Both the position numbers and the translations under genes were made by a program. A DNA stretch of 64,000 nt from Capitella teleta (Eukaryota > Annelida > Polychaeta > Capitellidae). The notes under the pieces were generated by a model. It worked only from the letters and a program-made list of their open reading frames with translations. It did no database searches and had not been told where the DNA came from. Below are positions 25,001 through 36,555 of the stretch, one piece after another (position 1 is the first letter of the stretch; every line of letters begins with the position of its first letter). The DNA is taken from positions 1-64,000 of the forward strand of contig KB312261.1 of assembly GCA_000328365.1 (NCBI GenBank), read 5' to 3'.

Positions 25001-28000
25001 AACAACCGGTCATTGCGTGGAGATCAATCTTTCTCGGACGCCCGAAATAATCATTGCTGGGCGGGTCCACTGCCGGGGATCTCCCCCTGCTGGTGCTGTT
25101 CCAGCACATGGTCCTCTCGTACACCCACTTCTTCTGAAGCGAATCCAGGTCCCCAGACTCGCGCATGGCCAGCAAGGCCTCTTCGAAGTATGGAGTTAAC
25201 TCGGAGTCCTTGGGGAATGCAAAGCCGTATGAATCAGCCCCGAAGCGGTCGTTGATGGTCTTCAGGTTGCAGGGCACTGTGTTCATCACGTGATACTCGG
25301 CGTTCATAGAAGTCGTCACAAATGCGAACTTCCCCTTGGCTGCGTTGCTGACCGCTTCTTTTGAAGTGAGTAAGTTGTCTGGTCGATCTTGATTCTGCAT
25401 CAAGAGCTGTTTGATGGCTTTAACGTTCTCCGTCTTGGCCACATTGGAAATATACTCCCAGGTTTTAGAGTTCTTTAGTACTCCCCATTTGTAGTCGTTA
25501 CGAAGGATCAGCTCCCGCAGGGTTGAAGGAGTCGTGGATAAAGAGTGGGCGCGCGCCATGCTTGTCCAGTGTAGATCGTTGACCAGTCCAGCAGTGTAGG
25601 AAATGATCACGACGCTGGCGAAGAGCACCCAGAACACGGTCAGCACTCGGCCGCCAATGGATCGCGGTGCTCGATCAAACCCTGGGCGAGCAAACGTTTA
25701 TTTCAGGTGTGAATAACGTTAAACACGCCACTCACCCTGCCACTGGAAAGTGCTGAATACAAACCAGAGAGATCCGGCGACATCGAACGTCTGCCCTTCG
25801 ATTTCGCCAACTTGGCTGTCGATATATTTTCGTCTCCACTCATTCGGATTCACGCGATTTGTACCCCATAATAAAGCTGCTACCTGTTGATTGAATTCCA
25901 TGATTGGACATCTGACCGATTGATTGACCTACTTACACACAAGGCGCTGAGGAATATCAGGGACCATAAAACGGGGGAGAACGGCGCAAATATGCTAAAC
26001 TGGAACCGAAGAGGGTCGACGCCATCCTCCTCGTTCTTCAGCAGGACGGTGAAGCCATTGCTGACCAGCGGATGGACAAAGTCCACTGCTTGCTGCCTGA
26101 TGCTCGTTTGCACCAACATGACGGCCGCCATGTCAGCACCACTCGTCCCATTCTGCAATGGATGAAGGGAGTAAACAGCAATCAACTAAATTGGGAGCAA
26201 TCTGAGTTCACTTGCGTATAACGTAATTCAGGTTAGTTCTAATGATCAATACTTGATTATTTACCAACTGTGGAAGTAAAGGCGAACGGGAAAATTATCC
26301 CATCTGAAGGTAATTGAATTGACTAATTGAATACGAATAAATGGCCATTTGCAAGGGTGACTATTCTACTCGGCCCAGATGTCACTTTCGGCATAACTGA
26401 CCGTATTCGCATGTGCAACCAGTTGACCAATGCAGCCTGTCCATTGTCCATCTGAGTCGATTGCGCCGTATTTCAAGGACGGTTCAAAGGTCAAAGTATA
26501 TTCAAAGTGAAGTTTTTGAGAAAGCATTTGAATGAGCTCAGGAATGTATCCCATGAAGACCCATTGGTCTCCATTCAGCACTCGCATCGTGTACGGAGCA
26601 CTCTGCAGAAAGACAAAGTGTCAAATAGATTATGCAATAATGAATTCATACCAACCGGCATGGTGATTATGTTCAGCCTCCTCCCGCTCAGAGGGAAGTA
26701 CTTCTGTTCATTATGTCCTATTAATGAATGAAATGCATTTACAGTTCAGTAGTTAAAGTCGTTTTGTTAAAGATAAGCATGTTGTGATTTGCAACTTCAT
26801 GTCTCCCGTGAGAGAAAGCATGTCGGATGAGTCAGCCGGACTGCGTCCTCTCCCGGGGTCGTGACCTCATTTGCTTCAGAGCCGGGGTCAAAGATCATAG
26901 GTTCAAGTGACCCAATAAAGTAAGGACAAGAGGTCAGGGTTCGATTGAGCATTTAAATTTTTAAAATTTCAAAACATTGCATTTGTGAACATAACAGAAT
27001 AATATATCTGGTAAAGCCTTTTTTATATTAGTCTTCTCATTACCTACATCCCGAAATACAGACCAGAATTATTCTGAACCGTGCCGAGGTCTACAGCCAA
27101 TATCACGCAATGATGACACAACAAAGGAAACACACAAACACACCTCGTGTGTTATATATAAACGTAAAACTCACTTCGATCTCCTTTCTCCGAAGAACAG
27201 ACAGTCACGAACAGAAGGAGCAGCGCCTCGAACCTCGCCATTTTGTGAGTCGGAGCAACAGGCAGAGCGGGGGAAACTTTGAACGATGCTATTGACCTAC
27301 TTAATAGTCGGCTGTACTGTCCAAGAGTGCGGCATCCGCACTTTGATCTTGCATGCGCCAACTTGGCATTTAACTAAATCTTAGAACTCATACCATTCAT
27401 AGACAGCTGTGTGTTATTCATTACACGTGCTAAACGTAGAATCTCACATGCCTATAATGCGGTTGTTTTATGTCGGGTTTGCGGAGACGAGAAGAAGTAG
27501 AGGTGTGGGGGAGGGGGAGCGGCGCCAGTATTCGGTTGTTGGGCGTTGGCCGTAAATCACACCGGAGATTAGATATGGACTATCGCAAGTGTTCGTTACG
27601 AATAACGTCATTATATAAACCTATTGTGGGCCTGATATGGTATAATTGGAAGTTACATGGTAATTGTATAGAGTCAATAAATATAAGCAGTAAAATACTT
27701 TTTTGATCACTTTTTACAAGAGGGAAGTCCGGAACAATAAGTGAGATACCTGTTGTAAAATCTTCTGATATATTAAAGTATCAAGAACATGTCCACCGAA
27801 CCCACATAATAAGTGATAAGGGGGTCAGAACAAATCGAACCCTGGACCAGGGTTTACGTACCCACTGCTCTCATCGATAATCCCAACGAATATTTATCCT
27901 GCATTCTACCAAAGGCAGTAGAACACAGCGCCCTGCCTATTTACGCAGTTGGGCAGCACTAGGATACTTTTTAAACAGCTTATAGATAATTGTAGGCGGA

Positions 28001-28990
28001 ACTAGAGTCACCTAGGAAATAAAATTAAACATACGAGTTATTATTACAGTATTTCACTATCATAACGCTCGTGGCCCGATCGGTTATTGAACCCGGGACA
28101 TCGACCTCCACGGTTGGCACAGGATTGCTGCAGTCACGTGGTCAAACCAGCTGCAAATATTTCTGTTGCATAATTTTTTTTCCTAAGAAGAATACCATGA
28201 CTGCTCTCAGCGCTGAGTTGTCAAAAGTTTTTAATAAGTAAAACTACCTAACCATTTGTATCTTTATTCGATGACTTGGTGATTTAGTACCCATAAAAAT
28301 TGATGCGTTTCGGCTCCAATGGCACCATTACATTGCCCTGCCCATACACACAATTCAATACATGCAGGTCCCCTGGTATTATGCAGACGTCCGATTCAAA
28401 TCGTCAGAAATGCAGACGTGCAGTTCAATGTGGACTATAGCTCAGACGCAACCGACCAGTTACAAGTTATTCATCAAAATTGTCTTTCATTCCAATCTCA
28501 ATGTCAAATTTTCTCACGGGAAGAAACTTGTTCGATTCGCTAAAATTGACAAAGCATTCCGCTTTCTTGCTGTCTTGATGGCATGTCTGATCAAGATGCT
28601 CGGTAACTAGGTTGTTGGTGAATATTGGTGTGTATTGGCGCTTATTAAAGGGGTCACGTCAATATAATGTACACTATGATAAAATATCGCATTGCTCTCT
28701 CCCTCCCCCTCTATTAATTGTTTGCCCATTTGGAATACCATTCATTATGCATGTCTAATTGACTATCATGTGTCAATTTCAGACAAGCCGCCATGCGAAG
28801 TGTTTTCCAGTCGTTTGACAAAGACGGCAATGGCGAAATCGACAAGCAAGAACTGAAGAAGGCGTTTGAGGAGATGGGCAAGAGGTTCTCAGACGCCGAA
28901 CTCCAGAGGATGATGGAGCTGATGGACACTGACCAAAGCGGAACGGTCAGCTATGAAGAATTCATCGCAAGGATGTTCGGGTCATTGTAG
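22097..28990 (+). CDS. Calmodulin-like protein with four EF-hands
   Basis: Three exons (22097-22231, 23282-23376, 28783-28990) join in phase to 145 residues. Four EF-hand loops are all complete: DTDGNEFLDIDE, DTSGDNRVSLDE, DKDGNGEIDKQE and DTDQSGTVSYEE. Each has acidic or oxygen-bearing residues at positions 1, 3, 5 and 9 and Glu at 12, so all four should bind Ca2+. Length is close to calmodulin (149), but the sequence, including an AHKQAAMRSVF linker between lobes, is clearly different, so it is a calmodulin-like paralogue rather than calmodulin. The ATG at 22097 was chosen because the 35 residues upstream in frame look non-coding. The second intron (23377-28782, 5,406 bp) contains a complete glutamate receptor gene on the other strand. 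AATAAA lies at 29136-29141. Confidence 0.88.
22597..22626. repeat. 30-bp perfect palindrome in intron 1 of the EF-hand gene
   Basis: The arm ATATCGGCTGAGATA is followed directly by its exact reverse complement with no spacer, giving a 30-bp perfect palindrome. It lies about 365 bp into intron 1. It could be a cruciform-prone site, a fold-back element remnant or a dimeric protein site; the sequence does not decide. Confidence 0.9.
24774..27241 (-). CDS. Ionotropic glutamate receptor lacking the amino-terminal domain
   Basis: Seven minus-strand exons join in phase to 513 residues: 27241-27175, 26717-26656, 26602-26402, 26152-25937, 25883-25736, 25681-24921 and 24860-24774. A signal peptide (MARFEALLLLFVTVCSS) is followed within about 25 residues by the S1 half of the ligand-binding domain (LNIITMPSAPYTM). 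Then come M1, a pore loop (SLWFVFSTFQWQG), M3 (SYTAGL in place of SYTANL), S2 with the conserved Cys pair, M4 and a short tail. Normal receptors carry an extra domain of about 400 residues before S1; none is found in the 455-bp first intron or upstream. The carboxylate-binding Arg (QTSIRQQ) is kept. It should form a cation channel in the plasma membrane. Exon 2 begins at a weak acceptor (TTAATAG), chosen because it restores phase. The last intron (60 bp) is stop-free and could be retained. Confidence 0.87.
27830..28155 (-). mobile_element. tRNA-derived SINE, older copy (family A)
   Basis: This stretch of the EF-hand gene's second intron aligns with the SINE at 60027-60355. Shared blocks include a tRNA-like head with a GGGTTCAATAACC B-box region, the block around GGGCAGCACT and the block around CAGGATAAA (minus-strand sense). 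It is more diverged than the other copy, contains extra A/T-rich sequence in the middle, and its ends were not fixed by a target-site duplication. Confidence 0.7.
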
Positions 28991-30481
28991 CTGAATAAGA
29001 ACCGATGACCTTTTGAACCCATTATTTCTGTATATTTTTCACAATTTTGTCTTTCCTGGTGTCTTAATTCTTCAAACATCTGTTTCTCTTTCTTAATTTT
29101 TATTATTGTTTATTCACTTAATTATTTATTCGTGAAATAAATGTTATTTAAGTGTATTTTTAGTAGGCTTTTGTTTCATCGGAGTTGCCCATGGTTGTAA
29201 TCGTCATATCGGGTTTACAAACACACAGCGTAAACTGAATGGAATGGAAATTTCGTTATTAGTATTGACGCAGTACATCGAATCAAACGCATTCAGTAGT
29301 TGAAAATACGGCACTTAAAAGTGCCCGCATTTTGGCATAAACTGGGTAAATGACTCAGCACACTTGCATTACTTAATAATCTATTCAGATATCTTAATGA
29401 ACTCAGCGTAGAACTGATTAAATGATAAGAATCATATGATTTAATAAATTAATGTTGCATTATTTGATGAATCATTTGGCGTATCCTATAGAAACCTGCA
29501 TTAACGCAGTATATCTCGGTTTTGAACTTGTGGGCGTGTCCTGCAGCCGAGTCCACGCTGAGCCATTCCCAGGCGTCCTGCTCCAAACCGTACAAGTGGT
29601 GGTCTGCCCCCTTCCCTTTCCTCTTCTCCACCCACTTTGCCCTTCAGGAAGGAATGCGCTTTTCCATAGTTTCATAGTCATGTATTTTGATGTGGCCGAA
29701 ATACCGAATGAATTGAAAGCGTGTGAATGAATTTTATTAATATCATTATTGTTAATAATATTGTTAGCGGGTTTTAGCCCATACCATGCATATACCATGC
29801 ACATGCGAGGGAACTAGATTGATAAGACACAGTCTACACACCCTCGCAGTGCGTTTTTTTTACGATTTGCTGAGAGCACAAAAGTCTCCGCCACCAATTT
29901 AAGTAGATGGCGAATTATTAAATATCTCTTGTGAGTCTTTCACATCTAATCCCATTGTTTAATTCAACGAATAGATAATATTGACCTTAATTGTCTCTTT
30001 AAGACTACTAGTAGTATTGTTACCGACGTCACAAAATCATAACGTTTCATCAACAACAGAGCGTCCAGAACCAGCAATGTACTAACTAGTATGTATGAAC
30101 TATATGCTGTCAAAGAGACACATCGAAGACTTTTCGTAGCCCAAAATTTATCATATGGTCCTTATAACAGCTCGCCAATAAAAATCACCAATATTATCAA
30201 ACAGGTACAAAGATAGAGAAGTCACATAAGAAAAAATATATATCCTGAATGAATGAGTGAATTGGAATCGATATAAATCCGTCGAAAGCAAACATATTCT
30301 ATAATTATGTGAAAAGGACACGCTCTTGAATGCAAGGACATCAATCATTGCGAGATCAATTAATAATGAAAGCGAGCGATTTTAAGGACACTTCTTAACT
30401 AAGGATATTACTGGTTGTTTTGGCACTCACTACTTCTTCACCCTGTGAGTTGGATCAAGCGCTTGTGCCCCAATACCAACA
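28991..30481. other. Intergenic region between EF-hand and guanylate cyclase genes
   Basis: Apart from the poly(A) signal of the EF-hand gene at 29136-29141 nothing is supported. Open frames near 29450-29800 are not recognisable. The end of this stretch must contain the promoter and 5' UTR of the cyclase gene, but no TATA box was recognised. Confidence 0.45.
29136..29141 (+). terminator. Poly(A) signal of the EF-hand gene
   Basis: AATAAA occurs about 145 nt after the stop codon of the calmodulin-like gene, in A/T-rich sequence. Confidence 0.7.
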
Positions 30482-33400
30482 ATGGTGAGTACACGACGGA
30501 AAACAGTTATTATATTATTCAATACGTACAAGAGAAAATAACACTTGAATTGTCTAAAACCATCACACAAGTACATGCAGCCTGGAGGAGCACGAATAAA
30601 GACAGAAAATTCGGATTCATCATCTGAGTTGTTTTCCAGGCTAAAAAGCTTATGCTTCCAGTCTTGCAATTTACTGGGCTTCTAGCAACGAACGAACTAA
30701 TATCTAATATTATGTAAGTGTGAGTGTAAGTGTAAGTATAGTGTTCAAAGTAGCTTCGGTCAACCTAATTCAACAATGACATTGAAGGGTAGATTTCCTT
30801 TTACAGTATGGCCACTTACTTATGGTGCTACAGGGCTATGTGAAGGAGAGATTTAAAGAAGAGTCATGGCGGGAGATCCAGTAAGTCTTTGAATTATATT
30901 AACTCATAAGCCAAAACTGGCTTGTAACTTTCTAATTTATTCAAGAGCAAAATGTGGGTTGGCTGAAACCGTCGACGCAAAGGCTGAAATTGACGATAAT
31001 ATGGTGGACAAGTGGATCGAGTCTGCAATTTCAACATTAGGTCTGGCTTTTACTTCCCATGACCTAGATTTAATTTTAGAGACTTCCAGGTTTTCCTCGG
31101 GACACATTCTTGATGCTGGTTGGTGAGTACTACCTGGAATACGCCAAGAGGATTGGATATGGCGAGGTGCTCAGAAATTTGGGTGCAAACATGTTGCAAT
31201 TCGTGGAAAATCTTGACTACCTTCATACATACATCATGAGCGAATACCCCAAGGTCAACATGCCCAGTTTTCGATGTGAGTCCGACTCAGTGAAGGATAG
31301 AATGACCGTGCATTACTACTCGTTCAGAAAGGGATTACATCCTCTTTCAATTGGTAAGTACCAGTTTGTAAGGCTATTTCTTGTAAATAGAAATAAATAC
31401 AATAAAAATGCTGTCATTTTTATTTTGTGTTGCATCAAAGGAATCTTACGAGCTGCAGCCAAGTCTTACTTCAAAAGCGAACTCCAAGTACAGGTGATTT
31501 CGGAGTCAATGGAATATGTGGAAGATGGATCAGCGCCTCGTCAACACGTTGTACTGTCCATCACGGTCACTCAATCAGGTGCAGGACGACGTCAAAGTGG
31601 TCCACCGACGCTTGTTGCTCACACGGACAAGAACGCCGAACGACAGATCAGGAAAAGGGTAGCGTCATCAGCACATATTATATCAAACAAAACACGAAAT
31701 GACCTTATTACACAGGATATAGACAGGGTGTTGGAAAGACTGGACGAGATCAAGAGGAATGAGGGTGAAAACGCCATGCCCCTCATGAAGAGGAAGACAG
31801 CGGGTGCCAAGTGGAAGGCAGTTGCCAAGATGAGCGTGCTATTCGGGGGCTTCACCCCAGCCTACCCGGCATCACTTTCCTTCGATGCTGTCTCCTTCTG
31901 CAATGCTTTTCCTTACCACATTGCATTCAACTCCACCATGACGGTCGTCCATTCAGGTATTCAGTACTAGTATATAACTCGTGACATTGAGCGTTGTCTG
32001 TGTTGGTTAACCAGGGATCACCGTGCAGAAGTTGATGCCCGGAATAAGAACGCAAGCAGCGATTGTCAGCGATTTCTTTGAGTTGCTGCATCCGCACTCG
32101 ATGGATTTCCAGTTTGCCAACATCAGCAAGTTCATTAACACTCCGTTCGTACTGAAAACAAAAGCTGACAAAATGATGAGTAACTGGGGAAAGAAACCGA
32201 TGATAATCCTCAAAGGTAAGTGGCTTCAGATCACTCAATATTTAAACTCGTGGGCCCGTTAACCAACACTGTATACGTATTCAGGACAGATGTTGTTCAT
32301 CCCATCCCACACCGTAGTGGTGTACCTGTGCTCACCGTTTGTGAGATGTCTGAAAGACGTCGAAGAACGTGCCATGTTCTTAGGTGACATCCCAATCCAC
32401 GATGTGACCCGTGATCTGCTTTGGATGGAACTCATGGGCAGGTTAGTGACGTCATGGTCACTTCGTGGTCACTCCATGGTCAGTGACATTTGTAATTGAT
32501 TTAGACATCGAACGAGCCATACCAATGGAAACAAAAACACATCTGGTGGTGTACTTAGCTCCCCCATCCAGCGCATGGATTCAAATGACCCCGAGGTCAT
32601 GCGAGATGAAATCAACAAACTTTCCAAGCAATTGGCTGACGAGAGACGCTTAAACCAGAAACTACGCACCTGCCTGTTACCTCGCTCGGTGGCTGACCAG
32701 CTACTGAACAGCAAACCGTACGAAGCCGGTAGAGTAACGATGACCTCATCTGCATGGCATATTATATCTCCTTGTAAATGAATACAGAGAAGAAAAATAA
32801 CGCCACAGTTTTGTTCGCTGATCTTGTAGCTTTCTCTTCAATTGTGCACAAATGCAAACCTTCAGACGTGGTTTCATTGCTGGGTCGGTTGCATGCCGCT
32901 TTTAACAAAGTCTGTCGTGTGCACGGTGTATTCAGGGTACGTGTAAGTCCACCTCAAGATCCACCTCACTGCTGTCCCAGTTTAGGTTGAAGCCATTGGT
33001 GACGCCTACATGGTCGTCTCTGGAGTTCCTGACTCGGAGAAGACTCACGCTGAGCGAATTGCCAACACTGCATTGGGCTTGCTCATGTCTGTAGAGGAAA
33101 TGACCTCTCCTTATAAATACGAAAATGACGAAAATATAGTTAAGGTACCAATCAGGCGTTTCTTGGTGTGGATCATTTCATGGTATACGCAGATTCGCAT
33201 TGGAGTCCACACAGGCGCTGTATGGAGTGGAGTGGTCGAGGATGATGTCCCGAGGTTCCTTGTCATGGGTGACGCCGTCAATCTTGCAGCTCGCCTCGAG
33301 AGCCATGGGACCCCGAATAAAATCCACGTTTCAGACAAAACCTACGGGTACGTGAAGCGATGTTGGGCATTATTATTATTTTATATCAAATTTGAATTTA

Positions 33401-33792
33401 AAAGTTTGCTGAAGAAGAGACACTTCAGACTCGAGAGGAGAGGAGAAGTGGAGATTCGAGGTCAGGGAAGAATGGTGACCTACTTCTTGCTGTGTAACAC
33501 CCAAGCATCTCGGTCTCAACTCCTCGGCGACCGAGCTGCCATCACGGAGAACGAAGACACTGTTGCCAACGGAAGTCCATTGGGCCCGTCTTTGGGTCAG
33601 AGGTCACTGGTGACGACCAGAAACAAGGTTTTCCCGCTCTCACCTGCTTCCGGTTAGTTTCATAATTTGTTTTTCGAGTTTCATCGGTGTCGTAATGTTT
33701 TGTTGTGTGTGTTTCCCACAGGAGACCTAGACACCGACAAAACCAGCTTCATTCCCATGACTTATAGCGATTCTCCCTTGAAATCAAAATAA
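30482..33792 (+). CDS. Soluble guanylate cyclase-like (H-NOX, HNOBA, cyclase domain)
   Basis: Fourteen exons join in phase to 752 residues: 30482-30484, 30807-30880, 30946-31040, 31090-31353, 31441-31658, 31716-31956, 32015-32215, 32285-32441, 32505-32728, 32788-32936, 32986-33144, 33193-33347, 33405-33652, 33722-33792. The H-NOX domain (1-185) has the proximal haem ligand His103 (LDYLH) and the haem propionate motif Y-x-S-x-R at 133-137. Then follow the HNOBA domain, a coiled-coil linker (EINKLSKQLADERRLNQKL) and a class III cyclase domain (about 495-670). Both metal aspartates are present (FADLV, IGDAY), as are the transition-state Asn625 and Arg629 and the purine-reading Glu544. The partner guanine-reading Cys (human beta-1 Cys541) is Leu618. 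The family makes cGMP in response to NO or O2. One chain carries both half-sites, as in homodimer-capable 'atypical' members. The tail after the cyclase domain is unrecognised. AATAAA lies at 33917-33922. Confidence 0.9.
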
Positions 33793-33916
33793 TGCTCCAA
33801 TGCAACTGTATTATCGGGAGGAGCACGGAACTCATGCAGCTCACTCATGACTTTGATGGTAACTTTGACTGCCACTCTGGCGAGGACACCGGGTCTCAAC
33901 ATCCATATAACTTCTA

Positions 33917-33922
33917 ATAAAG
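33917..33922 (+). terminator. Poly(A) signal of the guanylate cyclase gene
   Basis: AATAAA lies about 125 nt downstream of the cyclase stop codon. Confidence 0.7.
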
Positions 33923-34338
33923 ATCTTCCACAGTTTTTCTTGCACTTTCAATTTCACTATCGGAACATGTAAAACAAATTTCATTTGATTGAAGCTTCGG
34001 TTTAATCTCATTTGTTTTTTTTATGGTACATGTATATCTATCTATAAAATGTACGATCTATGGTACATATATACACAGTAGACATTGGATATCCAGGCAA
34101 AATATAGCACCTGACACGACATGACGGCGGGTGCTTGATGAAGATTAAAGTACTGTGAGGGAAGACAGCGATGATTTCTTTCATACAATATTTTGATCAG
34201 AGATACATGTACTCTATAGCCGAAGTTAAACAATAAATTATTATTATAGGCTGCAAATGATATGCATGGAGTGTTGTACTAGAATTTGTAATTAACATGC
34301 TTTAATGTAATGTATTATAACGTTCAAAAAAATGAGCA

Positions 34339-35500
34339 TTAATTGCACACATCAAACTGAGTTTGCTGTTCTCTTGAAGTCGCTTTTCGCTGTTCGAAAA
34401 TTTTCTTCAATGCATCAATTCCTGCAGATGAGAGCCGATTCTCAAAGATCTCGTCGTGCTTTGGCTCCAAATCTTCACTAAAAATCATAAATGACTTGAG
34501 ATTCATGCCACTGATAATTCCCACTTTGCTGCTAAAAATCTTCAAGGCGTGATTATTGATAACCGGAAGTATTTTGTCGCTTTGAATCTCGTCGCTATCC
34601 TAACGAACTTCGGCAACATTATACCAATGTGAGCGATCAATCCATGCTAAATGGTATCTCTACTTGGATCTTTTCCTTCTGTTGCATTTGCCTAATTTGC
34701 GTTGCCAATTCAAGGTATTATTAGCTCAAGTGCACACTTAACTGTTTAATTCAACATACTGAGATATCGCCCTTGCTTCAGCTGCTATTAGAACATATCA
34801 CGTGCATGTCGTCCAACCAATACTGAGCTCAGGTCACATGACTATGACGTTGCCCGATGCTGTCTTCGTTGCATTGTGTTGCATAAGAGAGACCAAATCA
34901 TCACATCGCTTGAATACATCACCATCCGTATATTTCATAAGTTGATGCGCGTGGTATATCAATGTACCTAATGACTCCTTGGAGCCCAATGTAACCAGAC
35001 TCATGCACTTGTATCTATAAGTATATAGTTTCTAGTAGATATCACGCAAACATGTTTTCATCTGCTTCTGAATTGAATTCTATGTGACCTTTTTTGGCCG
35101 TTGCTTTCAAATGACATCGATCGAGGCGAGCATAATTTACCATATATGTGTTGATTCGGTTTCCAGGGCGTCAATGGCGGGGTTTTTGGGTGCTGTAATC
35201 GGTGCGCCCCCTGGCATGCCACGGTACTCAATTGATCATCGTCATCATGCGGAGTTATTCGATTAATGAGCGTTTCGAGTGCATTTATCGCTGACTCCGT
35301 AATGCAGCTTGCAAGAGCTACGAAGTGGTCTAAAACTGAAGCACACCGTTTCTCTGTGTTACATCTGAAACCATAGCAACGGTTTCCAGTTGCTTTGTGA
35401 TAGATACGTGAAAAGTGCAGAGTCAGCTGTTTCATATGCGAGTGTAGATGATTGCTTTGCATGCCAGGTGGATACCCGGTTGTTGTCAATCATATCATCG
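34339..35500 (-). other. Possible unresolved minus-strand gene
   Basis: Several minus-strand stretches look coding and join in phase, but no family is recognised. A terminal exon (about 34600-34339) starts after a TTAG acceptor and reads through NHALKIFSSKVGIISGMN to a stop. A candidate exon before it (about 35006-34850) reads GTLIYHAHQLMKYTDGDVF and could donate after TASGN. A further open frame (35489-35058) could donate after NGQKR in matching phase. An overlapping frame at 35586-35359 also looks protein-like. No start codon, signal or domain fixes the model. It could equally be chance or a decayed gene. Confidence 0.25.
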
Positions 35501-36482
35501 TTGAAGATTATGATATTGCGTCCAGACAATGGAAGTGTCCGAAGTACATACTTGGTATTATTAGTCTGATATTTCATGCATTTCATCGCTTATGCACGAC
35601 AACATAATTATTCATCCTTTTAATAATTGAGTATGTTAATTGTTTCGAGCGAAACTGTCAATTGGTCACACACATCACCAACTCAAAAGCTAGAGCCATC
35701 TTAGACATACTCACAGGGTCCGAAAAACCTTTGCTTCCTCGCTTCCCATGCTTCCAATTACCCCACCCCCTTCCCCTGTGTATAGTACATGCATGTGGTT
35801 GTACTAGCTCTTCCTAGATTCATTGAAGGCATTCGATGCTGTGGACCAAGAGGTTCTTATAATATACGCAGTTGGATCCATATACAAGTATCAGTTTATG
35901 GAACGAAGCTATGAAATGCAGTTATCCATCTACTTGCCAGTAGGAACTGCATGTATGTATACTTAAAAATACATTGCCGGTGGCGCAGTGATGCGCCGAT
36001 GCTAGTTTCATGAGTCACGAAACACGAGTCACAAGTTCTAATTGTGACGGGCTTTTTACCGAATCAGAGTACAAGTAGTTCTTACCAGATTTTGCCAAAG
36101 CAAGCTACTTAGCGATTGGATTGGATTATTTTGTATTTATTATTTTGTTGCATAAATAATATAGAAAGGTTCCTTCCTTTCTATGTTGGAGTACCATCCT
36201 TTTGGATAGAAATCAAGAGTGTCACTGTAATACATGTGTGTATGAATAAAGATTTATATATTATGAGTACAATGTACTTGTTGCATACTTGACATACAAC
36301 CCCGAGACAATTGCCGTAGGTCATTTGACACCAGTTAAGATGAGTGGGTAGATATATTCAGAGAGCATGATCTGTGGGGATTCTGTCAATAACATAATCC
36401 ATCTATAGTTTTCACTCAATCTGACTGATTAGAAGTCGCAGAAGTCATACAAAGCCATGGGTGTATCGACCACTTGTTAGAT

Positions 36483-36488
36483 TTTATT
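36483..36488 (-). terminator. Poly(A) signal of the neuropeptide-like gene
   Basis: TTTATT on the plus strand reads AATAAA on the minus strand, about 70 nt after the precursor's stop codon. Confidence 0.65.
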
Positions 36489-36555
36489 GATATTGCACTA
36501 TTCAAATGAAAGCACACAGCACACAAAGACGAAGGCTGAGAGTTCAGAGTAAGTT

